Source of the DNA: Antonospora locustae
Lineage: Eukaryota > Microsporidia
Direction of reading: 5' to 3'
DNA length: 64,000 bases
Assembly: GCA_007674295.1 (NCBI GenBank)
Contig: CM017457.1
Coordinates: 1 to 64,000, forward strand
Part shown: piece after piece, positions 63,101 through 64,000 of the stretch
Layout of the letters: every line of letters begins with the position of its first letter
How positions within the stretch are numbered: the first letter of the stretch is position 1
The notes under the pieces: generated by a model
What the model was told of the DNA's origin: nothing
The model's input: only the letters and a program-made list of their open reading frames with translations
Databases searched by the model: none
Made by a program: the position numbers and the translations under genes

Positions 63101-64000
63101 TACTTAAGATTTATACAAAATATTATTAAGTAAATATACTAATATCATTCTTATGCATAAAACGAGAAGGATCGATTTTCTTTTATAAACTAAGTGTCAG
63201 CTCTCAAGAGTCACTGAGTTATATGTTGATATATAAGCCCATAGTATCTACATATTTATTTATCGTGCTTTTTTGACTACTTTCAGCCTTAATTAGCCAA
63301 ATGCAGGCAACACGAGCTCATATCAGAAAATTAGAACCTTAACGTGACCAAAAAGACACGTGACACTAGCCATTATTAATTAAAAGAAATTATTATGGAT
63401 AAAAATAATATAATGCATAAAATGTACATAAATTAATAATTTATTTTTTGTGGCAATATCTTTACTAAAAATACCATGATAAGTATCTTCCTAAAGCATT
63501 TATCGTCATTCGCTAGTTCATGTAATGTGAATTCGATTTTGTAGAGGATTTTTCACAATAACATCCCCGAGCATATCTTTATGAAGTGGATCATCCACGT
63601 ATCACTTTTAATTTGAATCTCATTTTTAACATATTATGCTTACAATAAAAATATTTATTATAATTTTTTCAAAAAATTAAATCGTTTTATGTTATATTTA
63701 AACATCAAGTAAATAAATCTTTATATTTTGACTTTTTCTTCATTTTGATATAAAAATGTGAGAATTATAATTTAAGGATTAAAAAATTATTTAAATTTGC
63801 ATGTAAAATATTAAAAAAAGCTATTCATATATTATTAATTAAATGTTTTTTGTTTTAAATTTTTATATTAAATGTTTTTTAATTAAGTCTTTTTATACTA
63901 TTAAAAATATAACATCAATTGAAATAAGTTAACAAAATTATTTTATTTACACCTAAAAAACTTTAAATTAACATTTTCCCTTTATGTATAAGTTACTTAT

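Larger units (their letters stand above)
62106..64000. other. AT-rich, probably subtelomeric, non-coding region
   Basis: From about 62,160 the sequence is strongly AT-rich, in contrast with the core, and gets more so towards 64,000. The few open frames start with TTG or have random AT-rich composition, and none was accepted. Short telomere-like motifs occur (see 62729 and 63089, plus single CCCTAAA/TAGGGTTA units near 62131 and 62572). It could be a subtelomere, a centromere-like AT block, or a misjoined sequence. Confidence 0.55.

Noticed and set aside
1..64000. Spliceosomal introns, CRISPR arrays and insertion sequences
   Set aside because: No GTAAGT-type 5' site near a start codon with a matching acceptor, no spaced short repeats, and no intact transposase were seen. 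Frame breaks in RAE1 and SLC19 do not have intron borders.

Overview
This window comes from the nuclear genome of a microsporidian, an obligate intracellular fungal-like parasite. The evidence is the gene set: RAE1, eIF1, RPS19, RPB7, TAF12, RLI1, KDEL receptor, STE12-like, E2F, PUF, Val-tRNA synthetase and proteasome subunits. Proteins are short, genes lie tens of bases apart, I found no introns, and there are no bacterial signals. Most genes carry a CCC trinucleotide ending 0-10 bases before the ATG, a microsporidian start-site signal. I used it to move many starts downstream of the longest open frame. I cannot name the species. Expanded leucine-rich-repeat (LRR) families would fit a Vavraia/Trachipleistophora-like or similar lineage, but that is inference.

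Positions 1-12,360 form an accessory region. It holds a frameshifted 2OG-Fe(II) oxygenase, two LRR families each with an intact or near-intact copy and a decayed copy, a secreted family-25 glycosyltransferase, a candidate secreted cysteine-rich protein, and relics of several other genes. Gaps here are long.

Positions 12,360-61,550 are gene-dense core, with both strands used and neighbours often convergent and almost touching. Functions include glycerol-3-phosphate oxidation (GUT2), RNA decay and processing (RRP4, Deg1-type pseudouridine synthase, NOT4, PUF, MRD1, TRM11, a possible decapping enhancer), translation (eIF1, RPS19, RLI1, ValRS, queuosine subunit QTRT2), secretion and trafficking (ERD2, AP sigma, TBC, PHO88, BFR1, PIG-U), transcription (RPB7, TAF12, E2F, STE12, GPN2), proteolysis (20S alpha subunit, RPN9, otubain), and chromosome segregation (kinesin-10, a borealin-like protein, a SANTA-domain protein, a SUN protein). 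A folate/thiamine-type carrier reflects dependence on host metabolites.

Positions 61,550-64,000 leave the core. A pyrimidine-nucleotidase-like gene is riddled with frameshifts and is cut at its catalytic aspartate by a perfect 19-bp inverted repeat. Beyond that lies about 1.9 kb of very AT-rich DNA with short telomere-like GGGTTA/AACCCT motifs in both orientations and no convincing gene. It looks subtelomeric.

About ten single-base frame breaks occur in otherwise recognisable genes, including conserved ones (RAE1, the SLC19 carrier). Several lie in homopolymers. Assembly indels, recent pseudogenes and programmed shifts cannot be separated from the sequence alone.
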